From Kangiella sp. TOML190 (GTDB lineage: Bacteria > Pseudomonadota > Gammaproteobacteria > Enterobacterales > Kangiellaceae), in assembly GCF_023706045.1 (NCBI RefSeq), contig NZ_BQYL01000001.1, positions 1,550,001 through 1,614,000 on the forward strand: a stretch of 64,000 nt of DNA, written 5' to 3'. The position numbers were made by a program, and so were the translations under genes. The notes beneath the pieces were generated by a model. That model was given only the letters and a program-made list of their open reading frames with translations, was not told the DNA's origin and did not search any database. Of this stretch, positions 45,948-55,609 are shown one piece after another (within the stretch, counting starts at the first letter, position 1; the number at the start of each line of letters is the position of its first letter).

Positions 45948-46703
45948 ATGAATATTCATGTGATCAGCTTGTTTCCGCAGATGTTTGATGTGGTAACTGA
46001 GCAAGGTGTGGTAGGTAGAGCTATCCAAAAAGGTAAGGTTGGATTTGAGGTAACTAATCCCAGAGACTTTACCAGTGATAAACACCGCACGGTGGATGAT
46101 CGACCTTATGGGGGCGGGCCAGGCATGTTGATGATGACCGAGCCATTAACCCAAGCGATTCGATTTGCTGATTCGAAATTGGCAATAGATGGCGAACCAG
46201 TACATAAAGTCTACCTTTCGCCGCAAGGTAAAAAGCTAGATCAGAAGCTGGTTCAGGAATTGGCTAGTAAGCCAAACCTGCTATTAGTAGCAGGGCGCTA
46301 TGAAGGAATTGATGAGCGAGTGATTGAGTCGGAAATCGACCAAGAAATATCGTTAGGAGATTTTGTTCTTAGTGGAGGGGAAGTTGCGGCAATGGCCGTG
46401 ATCGACGCGGTTGTTCGCGTAATGCCTGAGGTGCTCGGGCATGAGCAATCGGCGGTTGAGGATTCGTTTAGTGGCGATGGGATAGCTTTGTTAGATCATC
46501 CGCACTATACGCGCCCTGAGAGTTTTGAGGGCAAACAGGTTCCAAACATATTGCTAACTGGTGACCACGAGAAAATTCGTCGCTGGAGGCTGAAGCAATC
46601 TCTGGGCAGGACTTGGGTAAGACGCAAAGATTTGTTGGAAGACGTTGAATTAAACGAAGAACAGCAAACTTTGTTGCAAGAATTTATCGATGAATTGGAG
46701 TAG
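45948..46703 (+). CDS. trmD: tRNA (guanine-N1)-methyltransferase
   Basis: It makes m1G37 in tRNA, preventing frameshifts. The start is ATG 45948 ([16 protein letters not shown]), 11 bp after rimM; an earlier in-frame start would overlap rimM. The trefoil-knot (SPOUT) fold is seen in [27 protein letters not shown] and [20 protein letters not shown]. Length is 251 aa (E. coli 255). Confidence 0.97.
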   Translation: MNIHVISLFPQMFDVVTEQGVVGRAIQKGKVGFEVTNPRDFTSDKHRTVDDRPYGGGPGMLMMTEPLTQAIRFADSKLAIDGEPVHKVYLSPQGKKLDQKLVQELASKPNLLLVAGRYEGIDERVIESEIDQEISLGDFVLSGGEVAAMAVIDAVVRVMPEVLGHEQSAVEDSFSGDGIALLDHPHYTRPESFEGKQVPNILLTGDHEKIRRWRLKQSLGRTWVRRKDLLEDVELNEEQQTLLQEFIDELE

Positions 46704-46774
46704 TCATTGCTTAATTCATCCTATTATTAGTTTTTATTCTATTGAAAAGTAGAGCTCAAGTGAGGAGCACAGCC

Positions 46775-47128
46775 ATGAACATTATCGATCAGTTAGAAGC
46801 TGAACAAATGACTAAAGAAGTACCGACTTTCGGTGCTGGTGACACTGTTGTTGTACAGGTTAAGGTAAAAGAAGGTAACCGTGAGCGTTTACAGGCCTAT
46901 GAAGGCGTGGTAATTGCGAAGCGTAACCGTGGTCTTAATTCTGCATTCACAGTACGTAAAATTTCTTCGGGTGTAGGCGTTGAGCGTACATTCCAAACTT
47001 ACAGCCCATTGGTTGACAGTATTACGGTTAAGCGTCGTGGTGATGTTCGTCAAGCGAAAATCTACTACTTGCGTGAGCGTTCTGGCCGTTCTGCACGTAT
47101 CAAAGAGAAATTGGACAACAAATCGTAA
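46775..47128 (+). CDS. rplS: 50S ribosomal protein L19
   Basis: This large-subunit protein lies at the subunit interface. The start is ATG 46775 ([19 protein letters not shown]), preceded by TGAGGAG; the frame is open further upstream without homology. [19 protein letters not shown] and [15 protein letters not shown] are standard L19. Length is 117 aa (E. coli 115). It ends the operon and is followed by a terminator. Confidence 0.97.
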   Translation: MNIIDQLEAEQMTKEVPTFGAGDTVVVQVKVKEGNRERLQAYEGVVIAKRNRGLNSAFTVRKISSGVGVERTFQTYSPLVDSITVKRRGDVRQAKIYYLRERSGRSARIKEKLDNKS

Positions 47129-47160
47129 TTCTAAATTACAATTGTTTGATTTTCTTAATA

Positions 47161-47188
47161 AAAAGGCAGCTTTCGAGCTGCTTTTTTT
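47161..47188 (+). terminator. Rho-independent terminator of the rpsP operon
   Basis: GCAGCT (47166-47171) pairs with AGCTGC (47176-47181) around a TTCG tetraloop, with A residues before and seven T residues after. Confidence 0.9.
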
Positions 47189-47283
47189 GTGTCTGGCTGG
47201 ATCGCATTTAACAAATCGCGCGGTTAACATCATTCATAAAATATGCTAGCTTATTGTTTTTAAAGCCTTTATTTGGAAATATC

Positions 47284-48336
47284 ATGGCCATTTTAAGACG
47301 TCTACTCATATCCTTAGCGATCTTTATTGGATTACTGTTTGTGATCAGCTTTTTTTTACCAAAGACCGCGCAGGTGGAGCGCTCGATAGTGATTAACAGC
47401 TCGCAAGAGACCTTGTTTAATTATTTGAATACCACGAAAAATTTTAATCAATGGTCGCCTTGGTTTGAGATGGATCCTAGTGCAACCTATGAATTTAGTG
47501 GGCCTGAGGTTGGTGTTGGCGGAGCCTTGACTTGGGATGGCGAAAAAACTGGCAAAGGCACACAAGAGGTTATCGAATCGAATCCTTACAGTGACATTAA
47601 ACTTAAATTAGTGTTCGATGGTCAGCCGCCAGCAACCGCTAGCTATCACTTGGAGTCTGCGGCCAAAGGTACAAAAATCACTTGGCGCTTTCATACTGGT
47701 CTAAATGGCCCGATCGAGAAGTATTTGGGCTTAATGATGGATTCTTTTGTGGGCGATATGTATGCTAAAGGACTGAATAATTTAAAGGCCAAAGTGGAAG
47801 CTTTGCCAGAGCCAGTAGCAGCGGTCAAAGAAGAGGTTATGGAAGTAGTTACGCCAGAGATCCCAAAGGGACCGCATATCGTCACGGTTGAGCCCAATGC
47901 GATTATTTACATGGCGAATAGATCGGAGATGGATGGCGATAAAATCTCGCAAGCGCTGGCCGAGTCCTACGGGAAACTAGTCGCTTTCATGGCGGAAAAG
48001 CAATTAAACTTTGCCGGTGCACCACTGGCTATCACTACTGGCGGCAGCCCTGAAGAAGGTTTTTGGGCTTTCGAAGCGGCTTTGCCTGTGGATTATGCGG
48101 TTGAAGTGGATGAGGGCAGCGAGATTCAATTTAAGCGCACTTACGCCGGCAAAGCCGTCAAATTAGTTCATATTGGCCCTTATATGGAAATGACCGAATC
48201 CTACAAGCAACTGGCACAATATGTAGCCGAAAATAATCTTCTACCCAACGGTAACATGTGGGAGCAATACATTTCCGATCCGGCTAATACTGCCGAAGAA
48301 GAGCTGATTACCCGCTTGTATTTTCCTATCCAATAA
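47284..48336 (+). CDS. SRPBCC-family protein fused to a GyrI-like/effector-binding domain
   Basis: The chosen start is ATG 47284 (MAILRRLLISLAIFIG), preceded by GGAA; an earlier in-frame start lacks one. Residues 5-25 form a membrane anchor. Residues about 30-170 are a START-like SRPBCC domain (ERSIVINSSQETLFNYLNTT, WSPWFEMDPS), a hydrophobic ligand pocket. Residues about 195-350 match the GyrI/AraC effector-binding fold (AYGKLVAFMAEKQLNFAGAP-type region, KLVHIGPYMEMTESYKQLAQ). Both domains bind small molecules; the ligand is unknown. It is monocistronic with a terminator at 48353. Confidence 0.82.
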   Translation: MAILRRLLISLAIFIGLLFVISFFLPKTAQVERSIVINSSQETLFNYLNTTKNFNQWSPWFEMDPSATYEFSGPEVGVGGALTWDGEKTGKGTQEVIESNPYSDIKLKLVFDGQPPATASYHLESAAKGTKITWRFHTGLNGPIEKYLGLMMDSFVGDMYAKGLNNLKAKVEALPEPVAAVKEEVMEVVTPEIPKGPHIVTVEPNAIIYMANRSEMDGDKISQALAESYGKLVAFMAEKQLNFAGAPLAITTGGSPEEGFWAFEAALPVDYAVEVDEGSEIQFKRTYAGKAVKLVHIGPYMEMTESYKQLAQYVAENNLLPNGNMWEQYISDPANTAEEELITRLYFPIQ

Positions 48337-48352
48337 TCACGACAGTTTTTAC

Positions 48353-48378
48353 AAAAGGAGGCTGATGCCTCCTTTTTT
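48353..48378 (+). terminator. Rho-independent terminator after the SRPBCC gene
   Basis: AAAGGAGGC (48354-48362) pairs perfectly with GCCTCCTTT (48367-48375) around TGAT, followed by T residues. Confidence 0.9.
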
Positions 48379-48418
48379 GTTATGATAAGCTTTCCCAGTG
48401 GAATGAGTTTTTAAGTCT

Positions 48419-49342
48419 TTGAACCAAGATAACCAACACAATCAGGCTAACCAAGCCAATTTAGCTATTGTTGAGCAGTTTTGTGATCAAGTGTGGATGG
48501 AGCAAGGACTCTCGTCAGCAACCTTAGCCAGCTATCGAACCGATTTAAAGGTGTTTGCTGACTGGTTAGCAAAGCGCAAGAAGCGATTACTGGATGTGGA
48601 CATCATTGATTTGCAAGATTATTTACAGTTCCGCTATCAGCAGGCATACAACAACCGCTCAACGGCGCGTTTTTTATCATCATCGCGTAAATTTTATCGC
48701 CATTTGCTACAGAATCACCTGATTAAAAGTGATCCCACGCTCAATATTGATAGCCCCAAAGTTCAGCCGCCAATCCCCAAGTCGTTAAGCGAACAAGATG
48801 TGGAGTCACTTCTTGAGCAACCCGACTTGGATTCGGTTATGGGCTTGCGCGACAAAGCTATGTTAGAAGTTTTGTATTCGAGCGGCTTGCGGGTGAGCGA
48901 GTTGATAGGCTTGGAGCTTAATCAGGTGAATTTGCAACAAGGAGTGTTAAGAGTTATCGGCAAGGGTGATAAGGAGCGTTTAGTGCCGCTAGGCGAGCAA
49001 GCGATAGAGGCTATTAGTCACTATATTCGGCAAGCACGTTCAGAATTGGCGAAATCGCAGCAATTGGATCCGTTGTTTTTGAGTAAGCGGGGCAAGATGA
49101 TGACGCGCCAGACCTTTTGGCATCGAATTAAATATTATGCGCAACAAATTGGTATTCGCGATAAAATTTCTCCGCACATACTGCGCCATGCGTTTGCGAC
49201 TCATTTGTTAAACCATGGCGCCGATCTAAGAACCCTACAGATGTTATTGGGGCACAGTGACCTATCCACCACTCAGATTTATACCCATGTAGCCAAGGAG
49301 CGCTTAAAGCAGCTGCATTCGCAACATCATCCGCGCGGTTAA
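48419..49342 (+). CDS. xerD: Site-specific tyrosine recombinase XerD
   Basis: XerD works with XerC at dif to resolve chromosome dimers. With the TTG start at 48419 the protein is 307 aa; homology to E. coli begins at about residue 15 (IVEQFCDQVWMEQGLS), so a start near here is required, though the ribosome binding site is weak. The catalytic residues are R158, K182, H253, R256, H279 and nucleophile Y288, each offset by 9-10 from E. coli. The name XerD rather than XerC rests on similarity (GKGDKERLVPLGEQA, QLHSQHHPRG) and on the xerD-dsbC-recJ order. Confidence 0.95.
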   Translation: MNQDNQHNQANQANLAIVEQFCDQVWMEQGLSSATLASYRTDLKVFADWLAKRKKRLLDVDIIDLQDYLQFRYQQAYNNRSTARFLSSSRKFYRHLLQNHLIKSDPTLNIDSPKVQPPIPKSLSEQDVESLLEQPDLDSVMGLRDKAMLEVLYSSGLRVSELIGLELNQVNLQQGVLRVIGKGDKERLVPLGEQAIEAISHYIRQARSELAKSQQLDPLFLSKRGKMMTRQTFWHRIKYYAQQIGIRDKISPHILRHAFATHLLNHGADLRTLQMLLGHSDLSTTQIYTHVAKERLKQLHSQHHPRG

Positions 49343-49594
49343 AAGCTAAGTTATGGCTAGCATTTTAAGCCTAATTAGCGCTTGTTCTAGCTTGTAAATA
49401 TTTGTAAAGTGAGGCTCTTTTGGCTGGAATGGGCGTAAAATAGCCCCCATCAACGAAATAATGGCGTTTTAGCTGAAACAAATCGGCGTTTCGCGATTCT
49501 AGTAACTAGTATTAAGTAATAGCGCCTAGATAAAAGGCTTCGTAAAAACGCCTATTAAGGCTCTAATGTATAATTGGTAAACGGTTGTAATTGA

Positions 49595-50386
49595 ATGATA
49601 AAAGTAATGTCCTATAAGAAAATAGCTTCTGTAATGGTGAGCATCAGTGTGTTGGTATTGACTCTAATTGCGGGTAAGGTGCAGGCGGGTGAGTTATCTG
49701 CTGATGAAGTTAAGTCTTTGATGAAGCAACGTTTTCCTAGTTTAAATATTACGTTAATCAACGACAGTCAATTACCAGGTTTTTTTGCGGCGGAAGCTGA
49801 TGGCGATTTGATCTACATCACCAAAGATGGTCGCTACTTTATTCAGGGTACGGCGATTGATATGGAGCAGCGCAAAAACCTCAATCGTGAACAGACCACG
49901 GCGTGGAACAATTTGAAATCGCCCATGCGCAAAGAAGATATTGCTAAGTTAAACGATAAGGACATGGTGATATTTAAAGCGCCTAATGAAAAGCACGTGA
50001 TTACGGTGTTTACTGACATCGATTGCGGTTATTGCCGTAAGTTACACAAAGAACGTCAGGACTATTTAGATCGTGGTATCACCATTCGCTACCTAGCCTT
50101 TCCGCGAGCCGGATTACAATCTTCCGCAGCGAAAAAACTAGAAGGGATCTGGTGTTCTAAAGATCGTCAAACGGCTATGACCAACGCCAAGCTTAAACAA
50201 AAATTTAGTAAAGCTTCTTGTGAAAACCCTATCGCTGAACACATGAGACTGGTACGCAAATTTGGCCTAGGCGGAACTCCAAGCATTGTATTGGAAAACG
50301 GTAATTTGATCGGTGGCTATCAACCGGCAGAAATATTAGCGCAAAATTTGGATAGCATGAAAGCGGTTAAACAAGCTGCAAAATAA
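49595..50386 (+). CDS. dsbC: Periplasmic disulfide isomerase DsbC
   Basis: It reshuffles wrong disulfides in the periplasm. A signal peptide runs to about residue 31 (VQA/GE). The N-terminal dimerisation domain (35-90) is followed by the thioredoxin-fold domain with the active site C144-G-Y-C147 in FTDIDCGYCRKLH, a second cysteine pair (WCSK and SCEN) and the cis-proline in GGTPSIVL. Length is 263 aa (E. coli 236). The start may be M1 or M5. A 252-bp gap separates it from xerD, wider than in E. coli. Confidence 0.95.
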   Translation: MIKVMSYKKIASVMVSISVLVLTLIAGKVQAGELSADEVKSLMKQRFPSLNITLINDSQLPGFFAAEADGDLIYITKDGRYFIQGTAIDMEQRKNLNREQTTAWNNLKSPMRKEDIAKLNDKDMVIFKAPNEKHVITVFTDIDCGYCRKLHKERQDYLDRGITIRYLAFPRAGLQSSAAKKLEGIWCSKDRQTAMTNAKLKQKFSKASCENPIAEHMRLVRKFGLGGTPSIVLENGNLIGGYQPAEILAQNLDSMKAVKQAAK

Positions 50387-50398
50387 TTTCAAATTTAT

Positions 50399-50767
50399 TT
50401 AGATTAACAATAGTGCTAAAACCTTACGACCTTCGCTGGCCAGGATGGTGAAGGTTCGGCAAGCCGCGTCCGTTGCCATCACTTCTAACGGACGCCCAAT
50501 CAACTGCGCCGCTTCTAGCAGTCCCCAGTCGGGAAATTCTAAAGTTTTTCCGGTTCCTAATATCACTACTTCATGATCTAGAAGTCGCCATTCTTTAAGC
50601 TGTTGCTGGCTAATGTCAGTTACTTTTTGGATAGAGTCTAAGGTTTCTAGTTGGTCTGGTGAAAGCAAAATGCAACCTTGATAAGGGGTTTGATTGATAA
50701 TAATACGCCCTGATTCGTAAGATTGTATTTGGTATTTACCGCTTGGCGCATCAAGTGATATTTCCAT
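50399..50767 (-). CDS. Mth938-like domain protein (DUF498)
   Basis: This 122-aa protein has the Mth938/NDUFAF3/AAMDC fold hallmarks: SYESGRIIINQTPYQGCILLSPDQ, EVVILGTGKTLEFP and the end GRPLEVMATDAACRTFTILASEGRKVLALLL. Eukaryotic relatives assist complex I assembly or adipogenesis; bacterial members are uncharacterised. It lies opposite in strand between dsbC and recJ. Confidence 0.85.
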   Translation of the reverse strand: MEISLDAPSGKYQIQSYESGRIIINQTPYQGCILLSPDQLETLDSIQKVTDISQQQLKEWRLLDHEVVILGTGKTLEFPDWGLLEAAQLIGRPLEVMATDAACRTFTILASEGRKVLALLLI

Positions 50768-50902
50768 GAGTTCTTAATGGTGGTTTCTGCTAACAAGTTT
50801 GTCCATAATAGCAAGAATTGAAAATTTAAAAAGCGCCGTGATTTCTAGCGGCTGCTGGCCAAGCTGAGCGGCTAGATGAATAAGCCTAAATAATAAATAA
50901 CT

Positions 50903-52642
50903 ATGAAGAAAATGATTGTATCGCGCCAAGCGCAAATTGATTCGAGCGAACTTAATGCTGAAAATTTAATTGATAGAATTTTGCTGAGTCGCGGGATCGC
51001 CAGTAAAAAAGAATTGGATTATAGCTTAGCTAATTTACAGCCCTTTACTGAACTGAAGGATATTGATAAGGCTTGTCAGTTATTGGCAGAAGCGATTGAG
51101 CAACAACAAAAAATATTGATAGTAGGTGATTTTGATGCCGATGGTGCCACTAGCAGTGCGCTAGGGATCTTGGTATTAAAAGCTTTTGGCGCTAAACATA
51201 TCGACTATTTAGTTCCGAATCGATTTGACTATGGCTATGGCTTATCGCCAGAGTTGGTGGAGCTTGCTAAAACCCAGCAGCCGGATCTGATCGTAACCGT
51301 GGATAATGGTATTTCCAGTATCCAAGGGGTTCACAAGGCCAAAGAGTACGGCATTAAGGTTGTCATTACCGACCATCATTTGGCTGGCGATGAGTTACCG
51401 CAAGCGGATGCGATTGTTAACCCCAACCAACCCGATGATAAGTTTGCTAGTAAAAATCTCGCTGGAGTGGGGGTTATGTTTTACCTTTTGTTGGCGCTAC
51501 GCAGTTATTTGCGTGATAAAAACTGGTTTGAGCAAGAAAAAATTACCGAACCGAATCTAAGCCATTATCTTGATTTAGTGGCGTTGGGTACGGTCGCAGA
51601 TTTAGTGGCATTGGATTATAACAACCGAATTCTAGTGCATCATGGCCTGCGCTTGATGCGGGCAGCTAAAGCTCGACCTGGAATATTACAGCTGTTGAAT
51701 TTAACCAAAAAGAATCTAGCAAAAGTTAAAAGTACCGATTTAGGTTTCGCGGTGGGACCAAGAATTAACGCCGCTGGTCGTTTGGATGATATGAGCTTAG
51801 GGATTGAGTGTTTACTTGCTAGTGATGAAAAGCAGGCGCGCGAATATGCGCAAATTTTGCATCAACTCAATTCCGATCGGCAGCAAGTGGAGCAAGAAAT
51901 GCAAGATGAAGCTATGGCTATTCTTGCTGAGCAAAGCTTTGAAAATTTTGATGCCAATAGTTTGTGTTTGTATCAAGCCCATTGGCACCAAGGAGTAGTG
52001 GGTTTGTTGGCCTCGCGCATTAAAGAGAAAGTTAATCGCCCTTGTATTGTGTTTGCTAATGAAGATGAGAAAAATTTAAAGGGTTCAGCACGCTCAGTTA
52101 AAGAATTACATATTCGCGATGCGTTAGCTTTGTTGGATAGCCAGCAGCCAGGACTTATTACAAAGTTTGGCGGCCATGCCATGGCTGCAGGACTTTCCAT
52201 TAAAAGCGAAGATTTCGAACGGTTTTGTCAATATTTTGAGTCTGTGGTTACCCAACTGTTGCAGGGCGACGCCATTGGTAACGAAATCGAAACGGATGGC
52301 AGCCTAAGTCCCGAGCAGCTACAATTGGCGACTATTGAGCAGCTGAATGTATTGGCGCCTTTTGGGCAGGGTTTTCCCGAGCCGATATTTAGTGGTGAGT
52401 TTGAGGTTTTAACGCAAAGAATTGTTGGGGAAAATCACCTTAAGCTCGCTTTAAAGCCGCCACAAGATTTAAACGCTGACGATAGTGAAGCGGTGTTGCA
52501 AGCGATAGCTTTTCGAGTTGAGGTGGCGCAGTGGCAACAAAAAGCGCGGAAGATCCGCGCGGTTTATCAATTGGATGTAAACGACTATTATCAACAGCCG
52601 CAACTGCAGCTGATCATTCAATACCTAGAGCGACTCGATTAG
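50903..52642 (+). CDS. recJ: Single-stranded-DNA-specific 5'-3' exonuclease RecJ
   Basis: It degrades single-stranded DNA in recombination (RecF pathway) and mismatch repair. DHH-family motifs are IVGDFDADGATSSAL, TVDNGISS, and D157-H158-H159 in VVITDHHLAGDELP. DHHA1 has GPRINAAGRLDDMSLGIECL and FGGHAMAAGLSIK. Length is 579 aa (E. coli 577). It follows xerD and dsbC as in E. coli, and its stop lies 2 bp from the stop of the convergent lipoprotein gene. Confidence 0.97.
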   Translation: MKKMIVSRQAQIDSSELNAENLIDRILLSRGIASKKELDYSLANLQPFTELKDIDKACQLLAEAIEQQQKILIVGDFDADGATSSALGILVLKAFGAKHIDYLVPNRFDYGYGLSPELVELAKTQQPDLIVTVDNGISSIQGVHKAKEYGIKVVITDHHLAGDELPQADAIVNPNQPDDKFASKNLAGVGVMFYLLLALRSYLRDKNWFEQEKITEPNLSHYLDLVALGTVADLVALDYNNRILVHHGLRLMRAAKARPGILQLLNLTKKNLAKVKSTDLGFAVGPRINAAGRLDDMSLGIECLLASDEKQAREYAQILHQLNSDRQQVEQEMQDEAMAILAEQSFENFDANSLCLYQAHWHQGVVGLLASRIKEKVNRPCIVFANEDEKNLKGSARSVKELHIRDALALLDSQQPGLITKFGGHAMAAGLSIKSEDFERFCQYFESVVTQLLQGDAIGNEIETDGSLSPEQLQLATIEQLNVLAPFGQGFPEPIFSGEFEVLTQRIVGENHLKLALKPPQDLNADDSEAVLQAIAFRVEVAQWQQKARKIRAVYQLDVNDYYQQPQLQLIIQYLERLD

Positions 52643-52644
52643 GG

Positions 52645-53046
52645 TTATAGTTTTTCAGGGATTGCGGCATCGCAAGTGTCCGTATCGCCGCTCCAATTTG
52701 AGGAAATCACGGTTCCTTCTTGGTTATAGCCAACTTGTACTAGGCAGTTAGTTTCTTTGCGTCCACCGAAAATAGTGGTGCCAATACTACCAAAAACGTG
52801 GCTACCATAGCCGCCAACACCAACGTTCACCGACGGCCGCTGAGAAACTTCGCGTGCATTCCATTCGGCATACTTGATCCCGTTAATTTCGCGTTCTTGA
52901 GTTGGTACGCCCCACGCTTGGATCAGGGTATTGATGCTTTGGCCTTGCCATGCAGTCAGTTTAGCATCCACATCAGCAGGCGGCACGCTGGCACAAGCAG
53001 TAAGCATAAGCAAACTGATGATTGATAGGGGTAGTAGCAGTTTCAT
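52645..53046 (-). CDS. Small lipoprotein
   Basis: The start is chosen at 53046 (MKLLLPLSIISLLMLTACAS), because AGGAGC precedes it and the lipobox LTAC with C18 then follows at the normal distance. The mature protein, about 115 aa, has ADVDAKLTAWQGQSINTLIQAWGVPTQER (a helix-turn-helix as in SmpA/BamE-type small lipoproteins), a glycine-rich middle (GVGGYGSHVFGSIGTT) and two cysteines. Outer-membrane location is likely, since the residues after the cysteine (ASVPP) do not include the Asp retention signal. Function unknown. Confidence 0.82.
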   Translation of the reverse strand: MKLLLPLSIISLLMLTACASVPPADVDAKLTAWQGQSINTLIQAWGVPTQEREINGIKYAEWNAREVSQRPSVNVGVGGYGSHVFGSIGTTIFGGRKETNCLVQVGYNQEGTVISSNWSGDTDTCDAAIPEKL

Positions 53047-53201
53047 ATCAGCTCCTAATGGTAAATATTGAATTATCATAGCATGAGCCATGCGCAAACA
53101 ATAAGTGACAGTTTAAAATACTGTAAAACTGCGAAAAAGTTGTTTGCTTGTTATTTTTCAAAAACTTACAATCTGTGGGTTTTTAATTTTGGAGAAATCG
53201 A

Positions 53202-54038
53202 ATGAGTTTACCTGTTGATACTGAACAATTAGGAAGCATGGCAGAGCAAGGCTTAAATCTTGCCAAGCAGTATGCGCCTAAATTAGCAATGGCGATTATA
53301 GTCTTTATTGTGGGCTTAATGGTGATCCGTATGATCACGGGCGCCATGAAACGTCTTTTCAAAAGAAAAGACTTTGATGAAACCTTAGAGCGCTTTTTGG
53401 TCAGCCTAACGGGAATGATCTTAAAAGTCCTGTTGATAGTTACCGTGATAAGCATGTTAGGGGTTCAAATGACCTCTTTTGTTGCTATTTTAGGTGGTGC
53501 GGGCTTAGCAATAGGTATGGCGCTATCCGGAACCTTACAAAACTTTGCTGGCGGTGTAATGCTGTTGATTTTCCGTCCATACAAAGTCGGTGATGTGATT
53601 GAAGCCCAAGGCCATGTGGGTAAAGTCGAAGAAATTCAAATCTTTAATACGGTATTGCTAACACCGGATAACAAAACCATTATCATTCCAAACTCGCCAA
53701 TTTCAACCAACTCTATTGTGAACTACAGCAAAGAAGGCTCGCGTCGAATAGATTTTACTATTGGTATCGGTTATGACGATGATATTGATCGTGCAAAAGA
53801 GGTGATTATGGGAGTGATCACGCAGGATAAACGAGTACATCAAGATCCAGCACCTTTTATCGCGGTGTCAGAGTTAGCTGATAGTTCAGTGAATTTTACC
53901 TTGCGAGTTTGGTCTGAAGTATCTAATTATTGGGGGATCTATTTCGATAACTTGGAAGCCATTAAAAAGGCTTTAGATGCTAACAACATATCAATTCCTT
54001 ACCCGCAAACGGATGTGCATCTACATAAAGTAGATTAA
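53202..54038 (+). CDS. mscS: Small-conductance mechanosensitive channel MscS
   Basis: This 278-aa protein matches E. coli MscS (286 aa) along its length. It has an N-terminal periplasmic segment, three helices, the pore helix GGAGLAIGMALSGTLQNFAGG (Gly/Ala packing as in MscS), and the beta domain HVGKVEEIQIFNTVLLTPD and TIIIPNSPIS. The C-terminus ends IPYPQTDVHLHKVD. It opens on hypo-osmotic shock to release solutes. TGGAG precedes the start and a strong terminator follows. It is the canonical copy; a variant with a charged tail lies at 27003. Confidence 0.94.
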   Translation: MSLPVDTEQLGSMAEQGLNLAKQYAPKLAMAIIVFIVGLMVIRMITGAMKRLFKRKDFDETLERFLVSLTGMILKVLLIVTVISMLGVQMTSFVAILGGAGLAIGMALSGTLQNFAGGVMLLIFRPYKVGDVIEAQGHVGKVEEIQIFNTVLLTPDNKTIIIPNSPISTNSIVNYSKEGSRRIDFTIGIGYDDDIDRAKEVIMGVITQDKRVHQDPAPFIAVSELADSSVNFTLRVWSEVSNYWGIYFDNLEAIKKALDANNISIPYPQTDVHLHKVD

Positions 54039-54049
54039 CACTGAGTTTG

Positions 54050-54078
54050 AAAAAAAGCGCCTAAATGGCGCTTTTTTT
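54050..54078 (+). terminator. Rho-independent terminator of mscS
   Basis: AAGCGCC (54055-54061) pairs with GGCGCTT (54067-54073) with A residues before and T residues after. Confidence 0.9.
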
Positions 54079-54146
54079 ATCCCTTTTAACTGTGATTAAA
54101 GTAGTTGCAACTAATAATTAGTGGTGAAAGTTTGAGCATTTGTCGC

Positions 54147-54152
54147 TATAAT
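54147..54152 (+). promoter_or_regulatory. Putative -10 element of the mtaB promoter
   Basis: A consensus TATAAT lies 72 bp before the mtaB start; a weak -35 (GTGAAA) sits 17 bp upstream. Confidence 0.4.
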
Positions 54153-54224
54153 CGCCGGCTTACTTTTGGTTAGTCGTCTTGACTTTCATTATTAAGGTTT
54201 ATCACTTAAAGGTTTATTCCAACT

Positions 54225-55586
54225 ATGCAGGTCCATCTTAGCTCACTGGGTTGTCGTCTTAACGAGGCAGAGTTACAAAACTGGGCGCAATCCTTTCAGC
54301 GCATCGGCTATTCTCTATCAAATCAAGTAGATAAGGCCAACCTGATAGTCTTCAATACCTGTGCGGTGACTGCTGAAGCGGCACGAAAATCGCGTCAGAT
54401 GATCCGTAAGTATCACCGAATTAATCCCAATGCGCGGATGGTGGTGACGGGCTGTTATGCTTCGTTGGAACCGCAAGAATTGGAAAAAATCATGGGCGTT
54501 GATTTGGTGATCGATAATCATGATAAAGAAGCTTTGGTAGATAAAGTTCAGGAAGTCTTAGCCGTCCCTGTGATGCCTGAGTTTGCCACCGAACCTGGGG
54601 AAGCGGCTTTGTTTAGTCGTAATCGCGATAGAGCTTTTATGAAAATCCAAGATGGTTGTCGCTATCGTTGTACTTATTGCATTGTGACCGTGGCACGTGG
54701 CGAAGAACGCAGTCGTAGCCTTGATGAGCTGATTGATGAGGTTAATCAGCTTCATAAGGATGGAGTTCAAGAAATAGTGTTAGCGGGAGTGCATGTTGGC
54801 GGATATGGTTCCGACATTAACTCGAGCTTGTACCAACTTGTGGAGTCTATTTTAACTCAAACTCAAATTCCTAGAATACGATTCGCTTCGGTTGAACCTT
54901 GGGATTTAGGGGAAGGTTTTTTCGAGCTATTTAAAAATCCGCGCTTAATGCCGCATATGCACTTGCCGATCCAAAGTGGTGCCGATTCAGTGTTAAAACG
55001 AATGTCTCGTCGTTGCCGTACCAGTGCTTTTGCTGAGCTGGTTAATGATGCGCGTCGCTATGTACCCAGTTTTAACGTTACCACCGATGTGATCGTTGGT
55101 TTTCCGGGGGAAACGGAAGAGGAGTTTCAGCAGACCTTGGATTTTGTTGAAACCCAACCTTTTGGTCATATGCATATTTTCAGTTACTCTGATCGTGAGG
55201 GAACTAAAGCTGTTCGGTTGCCGAATAAAATCGAAAAAGAAACTAAAAAATTGCGTAGTCGTCAACTGCATCAACTGGCTACAAAAATTAAACAGCAACA
55301 ACTTGAGGCGCAATTAGGCACGACGGCTTCGGTGTTGTGGGAAAGCTCAAGCCAAATGTTAGATAATGGTATGCAGCGATTCTTCGGCTATACGCCAAAT
55401 TATCATAAGGTTTTTGTGGATCTTGAGCCAGGCTACGCAATAGAGCGAGCGGTGCTTGAAACAGAATTAATTGCCGTAAGCAAGGATAATCAATTGGTAG
55501 GCAAAATATCAGCGGAGCAACTAAGCCATTACCCGCCGAGTGTCCACAAGCCAAAGCAAGAACCTATCCTAATCACTCAATTATAA
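54225..55586 (+). CDS. mtaB: tRNA methylthiotransferase MtaB (ms2t6A37)
   Basis: It adds methylthio to t6A37 of tRNA with radical SAM chemistry. The N-terminal UPF0004 domain has cysteines in SLGCRLNEAE, FNTCAVT and TGCYASLEP for one Fe-S cluster. The radical SAM triad is C145-x3-C149-x2-C152 in DGCRYRCTYC, followed by VARGEERSRS, which favours MtaB over MiaB. A C-terminal TRAM-like region follows (ASVLWESSSQ). Length is 453 aa. It is convergent with barA. Confidence 0.9.
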   Translation: MQVHLSSLGCRLNEAELQNWAQSFQRIGYSLSNQVDKANLIVFNTCAVTAEAARKSRQMIRKYHRINPNARMVVTGCYASLEPQELEKIMGVDLVIDNHDKEALVDKVQEVLAVPVMPEFATEPGEAALFSRNRDRAFMKIQDGCRYRCTYCIVTVARGEERSRSLDELIDEVNQLHKDGVQEIVLAGVHVGGYGSDINSSLYQLVESILTQTQIPRIRFASVEPWDLGEGFFELFKNPRLMPHMHLPIQSGADSVLKRMSRRCRTSAFAELVNDARRYVPSFNVTTDVIVGFPGETEEEFQQTLDFVETQPFGHMHIFSYSDREGTKAVRLPNKIEKETKKLRSRQLHQLATKIKQQQLEAQLGTTASVLWESSSQMLDNGMQRFFGYTPNYHKVFVDLEPGYAIERAVLETELIAVSKDNQLVGKISAEQLSHYPPSVHKPKQEPILITQL

Positions 55587-55609
55587 GCTATTGCAATAAG
55601 CGATTAAAT

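Noticed and set aside
49343-49594. tRNA, small RNA or small ORF in the xerD-dsbC gap
   Set aside because: Short inverted pieces occur, but no cloverleaf, T-tract terminator or supported open frame could be made out.
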